DNA of 64,000 nt from Linanthus parryae (GCA_023055425.1 JALGPY010000005.1:81137495-81201494), one strand, 5' to 3'. Numbered from the stretch's first letter, positions 21,131-32,078 are shown. A program made the numbers and translations. Notes: generated from the letters alone by a model not told the origin.

Positions 21131-21678
21131 AGATTGTCCTATTAGTTGGGTGGAATGAATGTCATGCTATAGGCCGCACTATGTTTCTAATTGTTAATAC
21201 CAACTAAGTAGAAACCTATGGGGTGACACTCCCTATGGATTCGAAGACTTGGGAAGTAATTGATATGATTAATTAATTAGAAGGATCCGCAAATACTTGC
21301 AAACTTTGTAGGACTAATTTTCAAGTAGGACTAATCCGTGTATGGACAGGATTACGAGAGTGCCAATATGTAGTTAACAACGAGTTGTTGGACTATATAT
21401 ATGAACACTCATAGCTTATTCTCATTAAGTGTGTCATAATTTTTATAACACAAAAGAGAGAGAACAAAGCAAGGAGAGAGCCAAGACAAGGAGGCCGCTC
21501 GAGCCCCCGTCTGCCTCTCCTCACCATCGGCCAAAGAGGCACGACCTCTTTTGGTCTCGTTTTGCATGATATTTTTCTTCCTCCTTCTTCCCTAGCTAGA
21601 AACAAGGCGTGAAGGATCCGGATTCAATCCTAAGAGTGGACTAGCCATATAGATGTGAATACTATTTCACTAGTGAAG
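21131..21678 (+). repeat. 5' LTR of copia element D, first part
   Basis: The LTR starts abruptly about 730 bp into the family consensus (AGTTGGGTGGAATGAATG, then ACCTATGGGGTGACAC and the TATA-like TATATATATG near 21396). It continues to the insertion point of the gypsy element at 21678; the rest is at 25602-25740. Its first half is lost at the inverted junction with the minus-strand LTR. Confidence 0.8.
21674..21678. repeat. Target-site duplication tgaag, left
   Basis: TGAAG occurs here and at 25597-25601, flanking the gypsy element exactly. Joining across it restores the family LTR text (..CACTAG|TGAAGTCATC..). Confidence 0.9.
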
Positions 21679-22851
21679 TGACACGCTTTCTTACGTGTTA
21701 CCGCAAGTGCACGGTTCAAGTAATATAGGGTAGTATTTAAACCCCGAGTTATCGATCCCATGAGGACAAACTTGAGATTATTTAATTATTTATTAGATTA
21801 GAGTACGGTACAAGGAAGAAAAGATTGTGATTTAAACATTTTCCACCCTCAAACATGTGATTGAAATAGAATAAACAACTAAACTAATATTTTTGGGTTT
21901 TTTTAATTTATTAAACAAGGGTAAAAGACACTGACCACCCCTGTGTTTAGGGTTAATTCCACCCCGCTACCCTTGGTTAATTAACAAGTCCGGTTAATTA
22001 ATCCATTCTTGCCAAGGAGTTAAGCATAGCATAGGAACAATAACTAAAACAAATATTAACATTAAGCAAGATTACAATCCAAGAAGAACACCTAATTCCG
22101 ATGAATATCAATTCCTAACATAGTCGTGTCAATAGACTACGCTCATTAACAAGTTCATCAAATCAAACTTCATCCAATAGATCAAAATCCAAAAGCATGA
22201 AACAAGTCTAAAATCTGGAAAACATAACGTCTACATAAACCCTAGGCTCTCTAGAGAAGCCTAGAAAATCGTCTAGCTACTACTTTAAATCTTAGCAACA
22301 CAACAAAGTTTCTCCATAGAAGTGATTAAAAGAGGGAAGAAGATATCATACGTTGAATCGAAGCTTCCGCTTTGTCCCCTTCGTCCTCCTCATTGCCTCA
22401 TGATGCGTTAATGGTGTGGAATAATTGCTTTTAGTCTCCTAGGTCGTCCCTATTTTAATTCCCGCCATAAGAATTCAAAAATTGCATTTTTACCCCAAAA
22501 ATTGGACTTGAATGTCAGGCATTTTGGTCTCCATTTCGGCCCGATTGGTCATCCTAGCTCTTTCAAATTTGCTTTTCTTCATTCCACTTTTGCTTCCGTT
22601 GTTTCTGAAGTTCGTTCCATGCCTCCAACCAACCGATTGGCATCCGTTCCTGCCAAGACAACATGAACAAACATATCAAGCGATTATATTTTAAAATAAC
22701 ATCTGATATGCATAGAAATTCCTGGACTAACAATAAAGCGCATACGAAGCATCAAGTGATAAAACACAACATATTCTCAACAATTAAGCTCAAATATCTC
22801 ATGATAATGTGGCAAGTGATGGTAATATATAGCTCCTAAAAGGCGCTATCA
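21679..22851 (-). repeat. 3' LTR of the LARD-like gypsy element
   Basis: 1173 bp, from TGACACGC to GGCGCTATCA. The segment from 21966 on matches the right-hand LTR (GGTTAATTAACAAGTCCGGTT.., AAGCAAGATTACAATCCA.., CTTCGTCCTCCTC). Relative to the right copy it lacks about 170 bp near 22525-22535 (between CCATTTCGG and GATTGGTCATCC). Confidence 0.8.
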
Positions 22852-24545
22852 AACTCCCCACACTACCTTCTTGCTCGTCCCGAGCAACTCTTGCTTCCAA
22901 GATTCACATATATCTTTACTTTTCCTTAGACACAATGACTCAAACACTGACTATGCAATCTACATGACTATAAACAATGCAACTCGATTATGAACAATGC
23001 AACAAAGTACATAACACTATTTTTTTAGTTAGAGATTGGGAAATATCAAAAAGCAAACCGGCATGTCATAAGGCTCTCATATTCCCTCGGAGATTCTATA
23101 ACTTTGGTGATCGGTAGAACTTGTGGCCAGTTTCGTTAGACAGAACGAGCACGAACACATAATAAGTTGCTTCCGCACACTCATCAAACGTATCCCTAAC
23201 ACTTACCATCCGAGCTATTTATCCACGGGTTACAATTGTTGGCGGCTTAGGACGGGTAGGATAAGATATTTAGAAGTGCAGTCCTAGACGTCATGATACA
23301 ACTCCCAAAACTCGATTCTCACAATCCCTCACAAAAACCCAAGGAACTCCACCGAATGTCACTACTTCGTCCATCATTCTCTCAATGTGCAATGCAGGTC
23401 TCGCGACCTCAAATGTGAATAAGTGAGAAAAACTCATAGCTCATCTCCTTGGTCTTCATGAAGTTTAATTTTCGGCTCCCTATTCCATTTCAATTTCAAT
23501 TTCAACTTTTTTTTTCTTCTTTCTTTTTTTTTTTTCAATTTCATTATATATAAGCACATGGAGCCACCAATGATGATAACAATATCAAAGGAGATCAAAT
23601 ATCAAGATAGATAACGGGAGGGTGGAAGGTTTCAAATCAATTACGTAATCAAATCTATGTCGACACCCCAACACTCAATGTAAAGCGAATCACAAACCTA
23701 GTAGTCAATGTATACACGTGCATTGTAAACCAATCCTCCTCATCACCTAAGATATAGAGAATATTAATGAAGCACAATAACTTCCTCATATAAGATCAAT
23801 CAACCCGCACCCGATATCGTATGAAAAGAATATCACGCACTACGGCTCTCTACCTGTGATTGTGGTGTAAGGGCACGACTCATCGCCAGACCGAAGTGTC
23901 CTGCCGTCTCTAACTCACCCTCATATCCCCTCAAAATAAGACATGTAAGATAATCCACTCAAGATGTATAATATTAGCTCGCCCTCAACTAACCTCCCTA
24001 ACTCAACTCCCTCTATCATGACGCATAGGAAGGGACCATTCTAACTAGTGATGAAATTCACAAGGAATGGCTTCCTAGGCTAGAGGATGTGAATAAAAGG
24101 GGTAGATTGATCAAATTGGGGTAACTAGTGGACTTAGGCGATGGAGACGGGACGCGAGGTCCCCATAAAAATCACTCGCACAGCTGTTCCGTTGCCACTA
24201 CGAGGAGGGTTGACGACTACGTAAGTTACGGTGGTGTAGCGCTAGTAGGATAACTAGTATGAGAGACAGATGCTCACAATTCTCGAGTGCATTGGCCCTA
24301 TAGCCTTCCTACTCCTTTATTTCTCGCGTTTACCTCACCTCAGATCTTCCTACTCCTAAGGAATTTCTATCATTAAGCCCTCACCACATTTACTCTCTTA
24401 AACTGCCCTTTTTAAAAAAATTCAATTTCTTCGAATTTTTGCAATTTTTCTTTAAATTTTTATTTTGTTTTAGTCTCAGTGATTAAAGATTGTTGTTCAT
24501 ATCTCATCACAACTAGTTCTAAGTCGCTCTCACGCACTCGCTATC
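22852..24545 (-). other. Non-coding interior of the LARD-like gypsy element
   Basis: The minus-strand PPT is at 22852-22865 (plus strand AACTCCCCACAC). The rest holds a T-rich tract (23505-23540) and non-coding sequence, with no recognisable gag or pol fragment. The primer site expected at the right-hand end is not visible, because the 5' LTR is truncated on that side. Confidence 0.65.
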
Positions 24546-25596
24546 TAATTAACAAGTCCGGTTAATTACTCCGTTCTTGCCAAGGAATTAAGCATAGAAT
24601 ATGAACAATAACTAAAACAAATATTAACATTAAGCAAGATTACAATCCAGGAAGAACACCTAATTCTGATGAATATCAATTCCTATCATAGTCTTGTCAA
24701 TAGACTACGCTCATTAACAATTTCATGAAATCAAACTTCATCCAATAGATCAATATCCAAAAGCATGAGACAAGTCTAAAATCCGGAAAACATAACGTCT
24801 ACATAAACCCAAGGCTATATAGAGATGCCTAGCAAAACGTCTAGCTACTACTTGAAATTGTAGCAACACAACAAAGTTTCTACATAGAATTGATTAAAAG
24901 AGGTAAGAAGATATCAAACTTTGAATCAAAGCTTCCGCGTCATCCCCTTCGTCCTCCTCCTTGCCTCGTGATGTGTGAATTGTGTTGAGTGATTGTTTTT
25001 AGCCTCCTAGGTCGTCCCTATGTCAATTCCCATCATAAGACTTCAAAATTGCGTTTTTAACCCTAAAATCGGACTTGAGTGTCAGACATTTCGGCTCGAA
25101 ATGCTGCCCGAAATGCCTTCTGCTGCTGAATTAGGTCTCTGATTTCTCCTGGCCATATCTTCTTTGTTTGATCTGCGATTAAGCTCCGTAACCTATCGTT
25201 GGAAAGATCTTGAGTCTACTTTCATATTGCACCAACTTCATTCCAAAATTAATTTTAGAACTCCAGTTATCATCAGATTAATTCAGATTGGTCATCCTAG
25301 CTCTTCCAACTTTGCTTCTCTTCATTCCACTTGTGCTTCCGTTAATTCCGAAGTTCATTCCATGCCTCCAATCAACCGATTAGCATCCGTTCCTGCCAAG
25401 ACAACATGAAAAAACATACCAAGTGATTATATTTGACAAATAACATCAAAATATGCGTAGAAACGCCCGGACTAACAATAAAGCGCATATGAAGCATCAA
25501 GTGATAAAACGCAACATATTCTCAACAATTACGCTCAAATATCTCATGATAATCTGGAAAATGATGGTAATATATAGCTCCTAAAAGGCGCTATCA
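24546..25596 (-). repeat. 5' LTR of the LARD-like gypsy element, truncated
   Basis: It matches 21966-22851 from TAATTAACAAGTCCGG to GGCGCTATCA but lacks the ~285 bp corresponding to 21679-21965. It therefore has no LTR 3' end in element orientation and no adjoining primer site, and it keeps ~170 bp missing from the left copy. The element cannot be a template in its present form. Confidence 0.75.
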
Positions 25597-25601
25597 TGAA
25601 G
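25597..25601. repeat. Target-site duplication tgaag, right
   Basis: Partner of 21674-21678. Confidence 0.9.
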
Positions 25602-25740
25602 TCATCACATGAGACCAACAAGGTATTATGATACTCAAACCCCAACTATCGTTATGTTGTCTTGACTTGTGATCCATTGAGGGTCTTCAACTGATTTATT
25701 TTGATTATTCCGCTGCGTATCCTTTATCAAAATCCCTATA
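25602..25740 (+). repeat. 5' LTR of copia element D, last part
   Basis: The family LTR resumes (..CATCACATGAGACCAACAAGG, TTGATTATTCCGCTGCGT) and ends AAAATCCCTATA, where other copies have CCCTACA or CCCAACA. The primer site follows directly. Confidence 0.85.
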
Positions 25741-25756
25741 GTGGTATCAAAGCCAC
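25741..25756 (+). other. Primer-binding site of copia element D (mutated)
   Basis: GTGGTATCAAAGCCAC differs by one base from the intact site in B (GTGGTATCAGAGCCAC). Confidence 0.8.
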
Positions 25757-25886
25757 AGGTCGTAGAGCATAGCGTAGTTTATGTGTTACGATTTTGTCAT
25801 CTTTATACTTGAATTGTTAATTATCGTGTAAAACAGACAAATTAAGCATAAAACATGCAAATTGAATACGATTCAACCAAACAAGA
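25757..25886 (+). other. Leader of copia element D, first piece
   Basis: AGGTCGTAGAGCATA.., then TTGAATACGATTCAACCAAACAAGA, matches the start of B's leader (11904-12034). It stops at the CAAGA duplicated by the Athila-like insertion and resumes at 45594 with CCTAAT. Confidence 0.85.
25882..25886. repeat. Target-site duplication caaga, left
   Basis: CAAGA occurs directly before the Athila-like 5' LTR and again directly after its 3' LTR (45589-45593). Joining across it restores the copia leader text (AAACAAGACCTAATT). Confidence 0.9.
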
Positions 25887-27601
25887 TGATAGCTCACATA
25901 TAGATTAGTTCGGGAAACCTTTTTACCATTGGTTCTGACCCAGTTGAGATTGATTTTTCCTATTTTCAGTAAGTTTTCCACTTGATACGAGACTGAGGAC
26001 GCTGAGAGCATAATTGATACATTTGAGCAATTTCATGCATAATTTTGTTTATTTAGATATGATCGCGGGTACTTGTTGTTGTGTGCAGGAAACATGTACC
26101 GAGAAATGCATGAAAGAGGATTTCAATAGAGGCAGCTTATCAAGAAGTCAAAGCATAAACACGCAGAAAAAGCTAAGTCTGTGCGTTCAGACGCACAGCG
26201 TGCGTTCAAACGCACAACTGACAACAGCAGAGGAAGGCAGGGAAAACAGACAGAAAACTGACCAAGTTTTATGCGTTCAAACGCACATCCTTCGTTCAAA
26301 CGCAGTGACTTCAAAAATTCAGAAGTTCAGAAACAGGCAGAGATCAACCAGAAGACCAAGTGTGTGCGTTCAAACGCACATTGTGCGTTCCAACGCAAAG
26401 TCCAGAAAGTCAACAAAAGTCAGAGGAGAAAAATTCAAAAAGTCAACATCAGCATTGTGCGTCCAAACGCAGGTGACGTGCGTAAAAACGCACATGTACG
26501 TTCAGATGCAGAGAAGGTGCGTTCAAACGCACGTCAGGAATTCCAGAAGCATCCACGACGGGTTTAGATAGGGGCAGAATAGGAATTTCAGGCATCAGTT
26601 TCAGAGACTGTGGCAGTATAGAGGAGGTGTCCCATCACAGAATTAGGTTAAGCTTATCATCATCACAGAAGAAAGTACCAGAGACGACAGTTTGGCGCAG
26701 AAGCAGAGATTGGAGCAGTTTCAGTATTCAGCCATAAACTCGTTTGATCTTTCCTCTTTCTTTTATGAAACAGTGTTTATTAATAATGTACGCTTGCTAA
26801 ACCTTTTACCTAGGTTCTCGATGAACCTAGGGTTTATGAATTCAGCGACATGGTTTGTTTTGATTCTTAGATTCATGACTATTTAGAAGTCTTAATACAG
26901 TACTAGATTGTTTATTATTCTGTCATAGATTTCATATTTATGCATGAACGGCCTGATGACCCAGGAGTGCTACAAACACGATCTGGTACGCGAGAGTGGC
27001 CAGTGAGAGTTAGGAAGAGAAGACAGGATTTAGTACTCTGCCTTGATGGACCGAGAGGTGAAGAGAATGAGGGGACTAGCCCTGAAGCCTTAGACCAACT
27101 CCTAGAAGTTTAGGGGGAGACCAAGATGAGAACCAGCAACCCTAGCAGACTTAGAACAAACCTGCAGATTGAGGTGAACCTAGGGGATCCGAAAATATAC
27201 AGGAGAGTGATAGATGCATGAGACTGTGAGGAGATTATGTCATTGGTATGCTGGCATAAACAATACCGCTGTGTGTTTCTGAAATCAAAGTAAACTGTAA
27301 AAGTTGAATAGTAAACCTAGGGGATCCTTGAGCCTAGATCTTTAACTCATCAGTTTCAAATTAAGAAAATTTCCCATAAAATTTACACAAACAATAGTTT
27401 CTTTAATTACTGCTTTTCTTTACCCCAATTTAGTTTAACAAAACACACAACTACTCCTTCTTTTTACAACTTTGCATTTAATTATGATTTCAAAAGTTAA
27501 AATCGTCCTGTTCTCGTGGGTTCGATAATCAGAATCACAAATACGTACTCTATATTACTTGATTGTACACTTGCGAAAAAGCACATAGATTTACGCTATC
27601 A
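25887..27601 (+). repeat. 5' LTR of the Athila-like element
   Basis: 1715 bp, TGATAGCTCACA to ..TTACGCTATCA. It is alignable along its length with 43895-45588, with moderate divergence, suggesting an older insertion than B. It carries the palindrome array (26181-26533) and a degraded TATA box (TATAGAG, 26617). Its long ORF (26014-26571) is an artefact of the repeated palindrome. Confidence 0.9.
26181..26533. promoter_or_regulatory. Array of ten 16-bp palindromes in the Athila-like U3
   Basis: Units of GTGCGTTCAAACGCAC (7-bp arms GTGCGTT/AACGCAC around CA) start at 26181, 26200, 26271, 26290, 26364, 26383, 26457, 26478, 26496 and 26518; three (26200, 26364 and 26518) match it exactly. They form doublets 19-22 bp apart, and the first four doublets recur every 90-93 bp. 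The last unit ends 84 bp before the TATA-like box. The 3' LTR holds the same array. A role as a transcription-factor or enhancer array is inferred from position and symmetry; formation of RNA hairpins is an alternative. Confidence 0.8.
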
Positions 27602-27737
27602 AGTTTTTGGCCTCGCTGCCGGGGAACCGTGACAGTTTCACTTAGGAATCAGAATTAGTTTCGAATTTTTTTCTTTATTTTATTTATCTTTGTCTTATCT
27701 CACTGCTCTTGAACTCTGATTTTCAGGCCATTCTAGT
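27602..27737 (+). other. Primer-binding site and 5' leader of the Athila-like element
   Basis: TTTTTGGCCTCGCTGCCGGGGA (primer core TGGCCTCGCTGCCGGGGA at 27608-27625) follows the LTR after six bases. The Athila/Tat hallmark is TGGCGCCGTTGCCGGGGA, complementary to an Asp tRNA 3' end; three mismatches are present. A short leader precedes the gag ATG at 27738. Confidence 0.85.
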
Positions 27738-29050
27738 GTATGAACAGATTTCCTCGCGAACTGGTGCCACCACTCGAAGATACGGAAAAACTTTTATAGA
27801 GAGAAAAATCGCAAACACCGAGCCAAGATGTCTTAGCATGGAGATGATATGCCAATAGAACAAGAGACTCGAGAACAAGAGACACGCACCCCAGCCCAGA
27901 TGGCTCTATACATTGAGGAGGTGATTGCAGCATGCTTTGCCGCCCGGAAAAATCAGAGAACCTACAACAGATTTGGGAAGGCAATAGTGGAGAATTTCGA
28001 AGTTCCCACAGGAGGGCATGAGACGGCTATTGTAGTGATTTCAATAACAGCGGAGCACTTAGATTTAAAATCATCCACTATCCAGACTGCCCAGACCCAT
28101 TGTCCGTTCAATGGGAAAGATGACGAAGACCCGAACGACTTCCTCGGGAAGTTTGAAGATTACTGCAACAAGATCAAATACATAGGAGTTGAATCTGACA
28201 CACAAAAATTGATCTTGTTTCTCTACTGCTTGTTCGAGACAGCAAAGTACTGGCAGGAAGCCAGACCACCAAGATCCATCACAACCTGGGGAGGCTGTGT
28301 TTCTGGCGTTTTGGCAAAATTCTACCTCGCTTCTCGTGTTAACAAAATTCAAAGCGAAATATTGTCTTTCAAACAGTTGATGGGAGAGACGGTGGTAGAT
28401 GCATGAGACAGGTTGATGAGACTTGTTAAAAGATGCCCTAATCACATCTTCGGGACGCGAAAATTTTGCAAGTATTCTACCATGCTCTGGATCGGCAGAA
28501 TGCTGACAGAATTGACAGGGAAGCTGGGGGTAATTTTCTGCACCGTGTAGATCAAGATGGAGCCTATGAACTAATGAATCAACTAGCCAAACAGGATAAT
28601 CGCTTGTTTGGTGACCGCAGGCTCACAGCACTAGTAGAACTAGTGGCTGACGACCGAATTGACAATCTGACAAAAGTGGTTCAAGACTTAGTCAAAACGG
28701 TCTATATAGAGAAGAAGATTGTAGCTGCAGTGGACGAAACAGACTTTGATGCAGCCATCCAGGAACTTCAGAATGAGGATGTTAAATATGTTCAGCAACA
28801 GTGGGATCCAAGCCGCTACAGACCAGGCACACGTGACCATCGTGGGGTCCGCTACGAAATCCTTAATGCAGAAGTCTATGCACCAGGTTTTCAGCACAGC
28901 CCACAGCTACAGCAAGCAGCCCCTGCACAACAAGCACCAGTAGCACAACCACTACTTAACCTATCAATACAACATTTTCAGAACTACATGGAAAAATTTA
29001 ATAAACAATGGGAAGCCAAATTCTCGCAGATTGATTCACTCACTGCTGAT
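27738..29050 (+). pseudogene. gag of the Athila-like element, truncated
   Basis: The ATG at 27738 opens MNRFPRELVPPL.. but meets TAG after 19 codons; a long open stretch follows from 27849. Recognisable Athila gag (retrotrans_gag-type) blocks are CPFNGKDDEDPNDFLGKFED, then W.EARPPRSITTW, FLASRVNKIQSEILSFKQL-like sequence (here FYLASR) and GETVVDA, after which the conserved Trp is a TGA (28404-28406). A frameshift near 28460 moves into LQVFYHALDRQNADRIDREAG..., followed by a Gln/Ala/Pro-rich tail ending at 29050, where a SIRE-like LTR begins. The zinc knuckle and all of pol are missing. Confidence 0.8.
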
Positions 29051-29668
29051 TGTTGACTTAAAGAATTCTGAGTATGTTTTGAGAAGTAACTGTTTTGAGC
29101 GATGAAAGACAAAGACAAATTATTTATGAGGCTCCAAGGCCTTGAGATACTGATCAGAGCTTCAAAGCCTTGAAAGTAGCTTTATTATGCTGAATGCTCT
29201 AACAATCTTGTGTTGCAGGTTGTATATCTAATTATTAAGATCAGAGATTTGCTGAAAATACTTATGTTATATAGTCTTTATATATCTAAAACATTTTTCA
29301 GATATCTTGATCAGAGAGAATCAATGATTTCTGGTTTCAACTTTGAAAGACTGTGAAGCATGTTCAGAGCTTCAGGGCCTTGAGATGTGCCTTGTGCTGC
29401 TGACATCTTTACATAATTAATTTAAATCTTTCTTGCAGGGTTTGATCTTTATTATTATGATTGTTCAATGACTTATAAACTAGTTTATCACGAGTTATAT
29501 GTTTCAAAAGTTATTCAAATTATTGTTTTATTCACTCATCCAGCTTTTATTCAGAAACTGGAAATCTAAACAGACTTAGTGCTGTTATATTTCTGGATTT
29601 TGTTGTTGCTGTGTTTTACTGTTGTTGCAGGTTTGTTAAACGTGCAAGTGCAATCTCAACAAACTCCA
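29051..29668 (+). repeat. 5' LTR fragment of the SIRE-like element
   Basis: TGTTGACTTAAAGAATTCTGAG.. to ..CTCAACAAACTCCAA matches 32508-33128 nearly base for base. The following text switches to RNase H sequence here and to more LTR sequence in the 3' copy, which marks the deletion junction. It contains CAAGGCCTTGA near 29135. Confidence 0.8.
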
Positions 29669-29855
29669 AGAACCAAGCACATAGATGTGAGACATCACTT
29701 TATTTGAGATCATGCAGAACAAGGTAATGTTGTTCTATCTTTTATATCTACAGCAATGAAGATTGCTGATATTTTCACTAAACCTCTGCCTGATGATATG
29801 TTTTCATCCCTAAGGCTTGAATTGGGTATGTTAAACAAGGATGCATTGGATTAGG
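29669..29855 (+). pseudogene. RNase H C-terminal fragment (SIRE-like pol)
   Basis: The reading RTKHIDVRHHFI (then a stop) and, in a second frame, KIADIFTKPLPDDMFSSLRL followed by ELGMLNKDALD is the typical C-terminus of plant copia pol (family pattern RTKHID.RHHF, then DIFTKPL). Only the last ~60 codons survive. It ends with TAG at 29853-29855, followed by the purine run GGGGGAG. Confidence 0.8.
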
Positions 29856-30298
29856 GGGAGTATTGGTACTTACTTGTGTTTATGTGTTGGAATTTCAAAG
29901 CCTTGAGATTATACTTTCTAAAGCCTTGAAAGTATAGTTCAAAGCTTTGAAATTTCTGAGACTGCAGAAAATCTCAAGGCCTTGAGATTGTTCTCCAGGT
30001 CTTGAAACATCTGTAATTTTTTTTAAAAAAATGGATCATCAAATAATATATCTTTTCTCTTGAGATAATTGTACAATATTTAAATTACACTGAGAATTTT
30101 CTAAAATATCCAAAAATATTTTCAAAGCTTCTTTTTGCATGTTGATTTCAGTAGAGTCCTATTATGACTCATTCTTTCAACCTACTTAAGCTGAAAGTCA
30201 GGTCTTATTCTTCTTCATTCTCTCTCAATTCTCTACGTCTCTCTGCTCTCTCTCTATTTCTCTCAATCTCATTCTCCACTAAAAAATCTAAACCCACA
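29856..30298 (+). other. Spacer between pol and accessory ORF of the SIRE-like element
   Basis: Non-coding, rich in CAAGGCCTTGA-type motifs (29975, plus degenerate copies at 29895-29950 and 29998). It ends in a CT-rich stretch (TCTCTCTCAATTCTCTAC..CTCTCTCTCTATTTCTCTC, 30219-30270), typical of a plant 5' UTR or initiator region, just before the ORF. It may include a separate promoter or an acceptor for a spliced accessory mRNA. Confidence 0.5.
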
Positions 30299-32078
30299 AT
30301 GGAGCGCAAATAAGTCAGGATTCAACAACAGGGAAAGTCTTCTGGCAGATCCAAGAAGAAGGAAAACAAGAAGGAGAAGATTGTGATCTCTGATTCGGAT
30401 TCAAAGAATACTCAAAGTTTGCATGAGGACGCTCCTCCTGCCAAGAAGATCAGAACAGAAAAAGGGAGATGAAGGTTCAAGTATCGATCCACTGAAGGAG
30501 ACAGAGAATCTGGTTGGTGATCAACCTAGGTCAGACAAGAAGAAAGGGGGAGAGAAGAAAAAGTTAGGTGAAGAAGAAAAATGGAAATTTGCTCAGGAAA
30601 GCAAGAAGAAGTCCACTGAAGGAGAACAAGAGAAGGAGAAACCCACTGAGAAGAAAACAAGGGTTAAGCAAGTTGCTTCTGCAACCAAAAAGGGTTATCA
30701 AGGTAAAAATGCACTTCCTTCAGATTGGTTTATTAGTTATGAAGTTTGGACAGTTTGGATGCAAGGGTATTCTTCTTCTAAGGTTGATTTTTGTAGTATG
30801 ATTTCTGAAGAGTTATTATATAAACTGGTTATTGAAAGTATGAGGAAGTTAAGGGATTCTGCAGTTTGGAAGCTGTTAAATCCTAGTTCAAAAGTTTATC
30901 CTAGGGTAACTAGGTTGTTTTATCTGAATCTGGTTCAAGAAGGAGATGATAAATTGGTGTTAACTTCTAAGGTGGTTGGGATAAACTTAAGACTAGATCA
31001 TAGGAACTTCGCCAAAGTCTTGGGCATTCCTAAGAAGTACAATGTTGGTGATTATCCTGATAGGAAGGAGTGTCTAGAAAAGGCCAACGCTATGTTTTTC
31101 ATTGATGGTGTTCCCTCTGGTCCCAAACAGTTGACACACTCTGTGCTCAACTGTGAAGCTAAGATTTTATTTACAATTCTGATGAGGAGTGTTGTTCCTA
31201 GGGAAAACTCAAGAGAGTTGGTTACTGATAAAGTTCTCATCCTGATGTACCTGATATGTCAAGGGTTTGAGATAGACTAGCCAACAGTGGTTATGGAGCA
31301 TATGATCTACTGTGCTACTAGAACTAGAAACCATCCTCTTCCCTATGCCAATCTATTACCTCTTTTCTTTGAGCATTTTGAGGTACCAGTGAAAGGAGAG
31401 GAAAAGATTACTGGAGGTTTTAGGTTAATTGATGAAACTGCTTTACAGAGGATTGGAGTGGTTCAGACAGGAAAAGGTCATTGAAAGTTCTATTCAGAGT
31501 TGTCAGAGGCTGAGCTTGAGGAGAAGGAGTTTGTTAAACCAAAGGGGGCTACATCACCAAGGGGACAATCAAATGAGGATTACTCTTTGTTGGTTGAGAA
31601 ATTTGAAGATCAGCAGGTTGAGATTGAAGATCTCAGACAAAGACTATTTGATATGTCTTCTGAATTTTATCAGTTCAAGGGTTTGATGAATGTGATGAAT
31701 AGCAAAATGGATGTTGTCATCAAAGGTTTGAACTTGGAGAAGATCCCTTCTGCTACTAGTCATGACACCAGTGTTGACTCAGATGAAAGGCTAGGTGATT
31801 ACTTGAAGAAGAAGAAGAATCCAATTCCAGTAGTACTCATTTCAAAGGATCTGTATGAGCAAACTGATGAAGAAGAAGCTGGTGAAGACACAGGTGTTGA
31901 TGTAGCTACAGATTGTGATTCAGTGCAGATTAGGAACAATAAGGTGGATGAGATCATTGAGGAAGTTGTTGCTCAGGTAGATGTTGAACAAGATGAGAAT
32001 CAGTCTGCTGAAAATGCTGAAAGTGATGAAGAAGTTGGAGAAGGCTCAGAGAAAGGCCAAGCATCAAAGAAGAAGTGA
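30299..32078 (+). pseudogene. SIRE-like accessory ORF ('plant transposon protein' type)
   Basis: The ATG at 30299 is followed by TAA after four codons. The main frame runs from about 30423 to TGA 32078 with only two in-frame stops (TAG 31278, TGA 31482). It starts with a Lys/Glu-rich nuclear-localisation-like head and continues with a globular region (DWFISYEVWTVWMQGYSS.., RVTRLFYLNL, LDHRNFAKVLGIPKKY, VLILMYLICQGFEID). The C-terminal half has a heptad-like helix (EKFEDQQVEIEDLRQRLFDM) and an acidic tail ending in KKK. The layout matches env-position ORFs of SIRE-type elements and the domain described in Pfam as a putative plant transposon protein. Molecular function is unknown. Confidence 0.65.

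Larger units (their letters stand above)
21679..25596 (-). mobile_element. Gypsy element without visible coding (LARD-like), minus strand, 3.9 kb
   Basis: The element begins TGACACGC and ends GGCGCTATCA, so in its own sense it starts TGATAGCG and ends GCGTGTCA. It has two related terminal segments and, on the minus strand, a PPT (GTGTGGGGAGTT) directly before its 3' LTR. The reverse complement of its left end (ATATTACTTGAACCGTGCACTTGCGGTAAC) resembles the end of the Athila-like LTR (ATTACTTGATTGTACACTTGCGAAAA), which places it with Athila/Tat gypsy elements. The ~1.7 kb interior has no ORF over about 60 codons. Confidence 0.8.

Noticed and set aside
26181..26533. Possible CRISPR array (regular short palindromic repeats)
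   Set aside because: Units are 16 bp and imperfect, spacers are 3 bp and ~56 bp in alternation, the genome is a plant, and the array is inside a retrotransposon LTR.
26014..26571. 185-codon ORF with a repeated CVQTH..RSNA peptide (and the 98- and 147-codon versions at 26271 and 44023)
   Set aside because: The peptide repeat is a by-product of the palindromic DNA array. It lies in U3 of an LTR, has no consistent start, and differs in frame and length between the two LTRs.
28071..28445. 124-codon minus-strand ORF opposite the Athila-like gag
   Set aside because: Shadow of the gag coding frame on the plus strand, which matches a known family.
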